Shown here piece by piece: positions 60,971 to 64,000 of a stretch of DNA of 64,000 bases. This DNA is from Bugula neritina (taxonomy: Eukaryota > Bryozoa > Gymnolaemata > Cheilostomatida > Bugulidae). The position numbers and the translations under genes are program-made. Below the pieces are notes generated by a model. The model saw only the letters and a list, made by a program, of their open reading frames with translations, was not told the DNA's origin and did no database searches. Position 1 is the first letter of the stretch. The number at the start of each line of letters is the position of its first letter. The stretch covers positions 419,501-483,500 of the forward strand of contig OZ037768.1 in NCBI GenBank assembly GCA_964035545.1, given 5' to 3'.

Positions 60971-63401
60971 AAATATCTATAGATCCTACTAGGTTATGCT
61001 ATATTATAGCCAACAGATGATAATACTAAAAACTTGGCAATGTCACCAGAAAATAATGTGACACACTTGTCTGTAGTGAACTACTAGCAAAGGCCTTGCC
61101 ATGTTGTAAAGTTTCCACTCTTCCAAGGCCAACCTTTATTTTATGTAATTTGTGCTATTGTGTACTATTTCTTATGAAAATAAGCAGTTATGAGTAATTG
61201 TTGTTTCGCTCTGTTTTATTTTCCTGGAATACATCTTAGCAAAGTATTATTAATATGTACATTTTAAACTCTACAAGTTGGGTTATTAAAGCAAACAAGC
61301 AAAAGAACTGGTTGGTTAAAGGATAAATGTGTGCGTCTAGTGTGTGCTGTGTGTCTATAGTGGGTCACAAGAATGACAGCTCAAATAACATGTCCTACTA
61401 GGATGGTGGTTGTCTACTATTAGTCACTTAATTAATTCTTCCACTATCAAAACTATGAAAAGCCACATTTAACTCATCTTTCCAATGTCAGAAATATCAA
61501 AGAATGAGCAAATGTGTTAAATTCTGCACATTTATACATCATTAAAAGCAATTGGTTCAGCAGAAATTAATATTCAAACATTAACCACACGATGGAATCT
61601 AATAATTGATTATTTCCATCAAGCTGTAGTCATCTGAATGAAGCCCAAGTGCAAACCCCAACCTTATCAGCCGTTTTGTTTACCAGTAATAATTTGATAT
61701 TGTTGTAAACGCACTTTATCCATTAACAACGCATATTAAACATGCAAATCTTTTCCAAGATATTCTAGGATGTTTGTTTTGCAAAATGTGTTATTATTTT
61801 GCATCTAGATGTTAACAAAATTCTGCAATTTTTCTGTCCGGCATTTTTTGAATACGGTTTTTCTCTGTTTGGACTTTCAGATCCTGCCAGGCAAGGTGAA
61901 GCGTTTTTGCATATTCACCCAGTCTAGTAATCTCACACTTTATTTCAATACTAGTTTTTTGAATTGCAGACATGTTATTTATCTCACAGTATTCAACATT
62001 TTCAGCAAAATCACATAACGTGTGACTTGGATTTGTTGTATATACTATAGCATTGATGTCGATTCAGCCTATATGGAGCTCACTAAATATTTAGTTGCAT
62101 AACAATTAGAGAATTTCAAAGATGTTTACAAATTTAGTTTGTATTTAGTATTGGCTCCGTACAGCCTACTGTATGCTAACGTTTGTCTAGTCATATCAGC
62201 TTACAGTGATTTCTATATTTTATTTTATTGTGTATTGATATATTTACAGTTTGAATATTTATAGTACATATATACAATATATTATATATTACATATTACT
62301 TTAATATGTAGTCATTTAATTTTATTGATTTCATTTAGTTGATATGACAGTATCGCCCAGCCGCGAGTTCAAATCTCGGCACTAGCTAGTTGGCCGCTAT
62401 TCTATTGTCAACTGCAGGTTCCCAAACAATTTACATTTTCAATGATTTCTAATTTATGTAAAGTTAATTCAGTTACTCGGACATCAAAAAGTTTTGCGTA
62501 GTTCTTTTCTTCACTTGATTGGTGGAAGAGAGGAACGGTGACAAAAATTCAGTTTATTGTGCAGGTGTCATGCAACCTGTTGGTGTCTCTAGGAGACTTT
62601 ATCCGCTCAAATACTATGATGAAATAAAATAATATATGGGTGGTATAAGAATGTAATATAATAAAACATATAATGAAGTATTATAAAATATATAATTAAA
62701 TATGATAAAATATATAATAACATTATAAAACATATAATAAAGTATTATGAATTATATAATTAAATATAATAAAATAAATATGTATAATAATAAATATTCT
62801 AATTATAATAAATCAATAAGTATTATAAAGCATACAATAAAGTATAATAAATATATAATTAAATGTATTAATATACTAAAGTATTATAAAATACATAATT
62901 AAGTATTATAGACCATAATAATATAAATATATCAGGTAAAATAAAATAGACGGAAATATTTCTCTGGTAACCTCACTCAGTCTAGCATCTTTAGCCTAAT
63001 AGATACTGCATACATAATATTGCACAATATAATTTAGACGATTATACATAAAATATCATATTAAATGTTTTGCTGGAACAGTCTGGCTGACTCCATTTCA
63101 GTCCACCAGCCTTCAGAGTGTATAGAATATTTTCTTCCTTTTTATGTCTCAGAGTCACCCAATACCCAGTGTAAGTCAGATTCCACAAAGTCTAAGATGG
63201 AAGCTGTTGGCGAAGAACCCTCGCCTGTATCAGAACCTAAGCAATCTAAGACAATGGTAGACAGAGGGGTTGGATCAACACCCGTCCCGCCAAATATACT
63301 AGATCTTAATCTACATATAGATGGTAAAAGGCAGTACGCGCCACCACCGCCCCCTTTTCTACCAGCTGGCAGTCCTCTGGACCCATCATCCTACCACCAA
63401 T
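59982..63401 (+). CDS. Unrecognised proline-rich, probably regulatory protein (5' part)
   Basis: Two coding exons, 59982-60033 and 63153-63401, with a phase 1 junction that closes in frame. The gene continues beyond the window after the donor CAAT-gtgagt. The start ATG sits in a good context (caccaATGG). The first 100 residues begin MDSSPAAEFLVAKTEPT, then a Ser/Lys/Glu-rich stretch, then ILDLNLHIDGKRQYAPPPPP and FLPAGSPLDPSSYHQ. This is low-complexity and disordered-looking, with a SUMO-like AKTE motif, as in N-termini of transcription factors. No domain is reached, so I give no family. An internal start at 63197 (MEAVGEEP) is an alternative. The 3.1-kb intron contains only AT-rich sequence and short repeats. 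Confidence 0.6.
60840..60967. repeat. (ATATATATACAGA)n and (TA)n tract
   Basis: Short tacagaatatatata repeats followed by about 55 bp of pure TA dinucleotides, within the long intron of the right-hand gene. Confidence 0.9.
62620..62935. repeat. Degenerate AT-rich repeat
   Basis: Loose copies of aaaatatataattaaatat and aagtattata, within the same intron. Too diverged for a unit length. Confidence 0.6.
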
Positions 63402-64000
63402 GTGAGTATCACTAACTCCCTTGTTAATAGTTGTATGGGTAAATTGTTGCACTCAACTCCTTCTAATCTATTCATCTGGTAACTGAAGCACTGGAGTGTT
63501 TAATCTCATTGTTGTGCGATGAATAACTGCTTAAGTTTTATAAGTAATTTGAAAGAATAATAATTACATAATTTGGATATTTGAATGTTTGCACTATAGT
63601 TTGGACACAGTAGCAGTGTATATGCTGCTCAATGAGAGAATTTGTATATAATAAACCGACAGTTGAATGCTCAATGCTCACACACCTCTGAAGTTGTTAT
63701 ACTAGTAGTTTACTCTAACTCAGTACAAAATATTTTTAGAATTTAAATTTCAAGAAAAAAGTTTAATTTAATGTGCAGGCATTCTAGACCATACAATATT
63801 TTTTGTGCAAACCAACATGCATGTGTATTGATTTGTTCAGAGTTCAGGTAGCAAATACTCTCGCTATACTAAACCATCTGTTATTTACTGCATAGTCTTG
63901 TCATTCGTGTTGCTATAACTTGAGACAAGACAGGTGTCATGGCACAAACATTTTTCTGCAAAAGCAATTTTATCAATGTCTCTAAATTTTGTTAGTTATA
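63402..64000. other. Start of intron 2 of the right-hand gene
   Basis: AT-rich sequence after the donor at 63402; no exon seen before the window ends. Confidence 0.45.

Noticed and set aside
62361-62380. tRNA-like T arm or B box (GAGTTCAAATCTC)
   Set aside because: A 4-5-bp stem with a T-loop-like loop is present, but no matching acceptor stem, D arm or anticodon arm upstream; at best a relic of a tRNA-derived SINE.

Overview
This window is animal nuclear DNA. Genes are split by GT-AG introns, and the encoded proteins are typical of Metazoa: a FLI/ERG-class ETS factor, mitochondrial branched-chain ketoacid dehydrogenase kinase, cullin-1, the RNA polymerase III subunit RPC4, a DDX54-type helicase and a CH25H-like hydroxylase. 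It is AT-rich, with very short exons and introns packed with tandem repeats. I infer an invertebrate, possibly an early-branching one such as a sponge. The species cannot be fixed from sequence alone, and nothing bacterial or viral is seen.

Layout: (1) 85-214, minus, first coding exon of a DDX54 homologue running off the left edge. (2) 2035-3735, plus, a 4-exon gene for a small type I membrane protein with a six-cysteine EB-like ectodomain. (3) 6092-14646, plus, BCKDK, 11 coding exons, 427 aa. (4) 15187-18670, minus, FLI/ERG-like ETS factor, 4 coding exons, 277 aa, tail to tail with BCKDK. (5) 24808-31574, minus, cholesterol-25-hydroxylase-like membrane oxidase. (6) 34547-39361, plus, POLR3D/RPC4, 7 exons, 367 aa. 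(7) 41673-53015, plus, CUL1, 16 exons, 772 aa. (8) 59982 to beyond the right edge, plus, the first two coding exons of an unrecognised proline-rich, possibly regulatory protein. Models 2, 3, 4, 6 and 7 were rebuilt exon by exon and every intron phase closes in frame. The genes do unrelated housekeeping or regulatory jobs and form no operon or cluster.

The striking feature is the repeats. Nearly every long intron holds a minisatellite of 12-43 bp units, usually starting within about 60 nt of the 5' splice site. In several introns the unit is a copy of the exon-intron junction, so dozens of consensus splice donors follow the real one: about 90 in BCKDK intron 5, about 69 in RPC4 intron 5, and 14 in BCKDK intron 2. 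In CUL1 intron 4 the acceptor is multiplied about 12 times instead, and at the end of RPC4 the stop codon is multiplied about 7 times. The BCKDK and CUL1-intron-4 units are multiples of 3 and stay open in the exon frame. The BCKDK unit also carries the sequence of the U1 snRNA 5' end next to each donor. I consider this splice-junction-seeded repeat expansion the main discovery candidate.

Two non-autonomous DNA transposons are visible inside introns: a hAT-like element at 51961-52256 and an EnSpm/CMC-like element at 37958-38726. The large intergenic stretches (18.7-24.8 kb, 53.9-59.9 kb) show no gene I can support.
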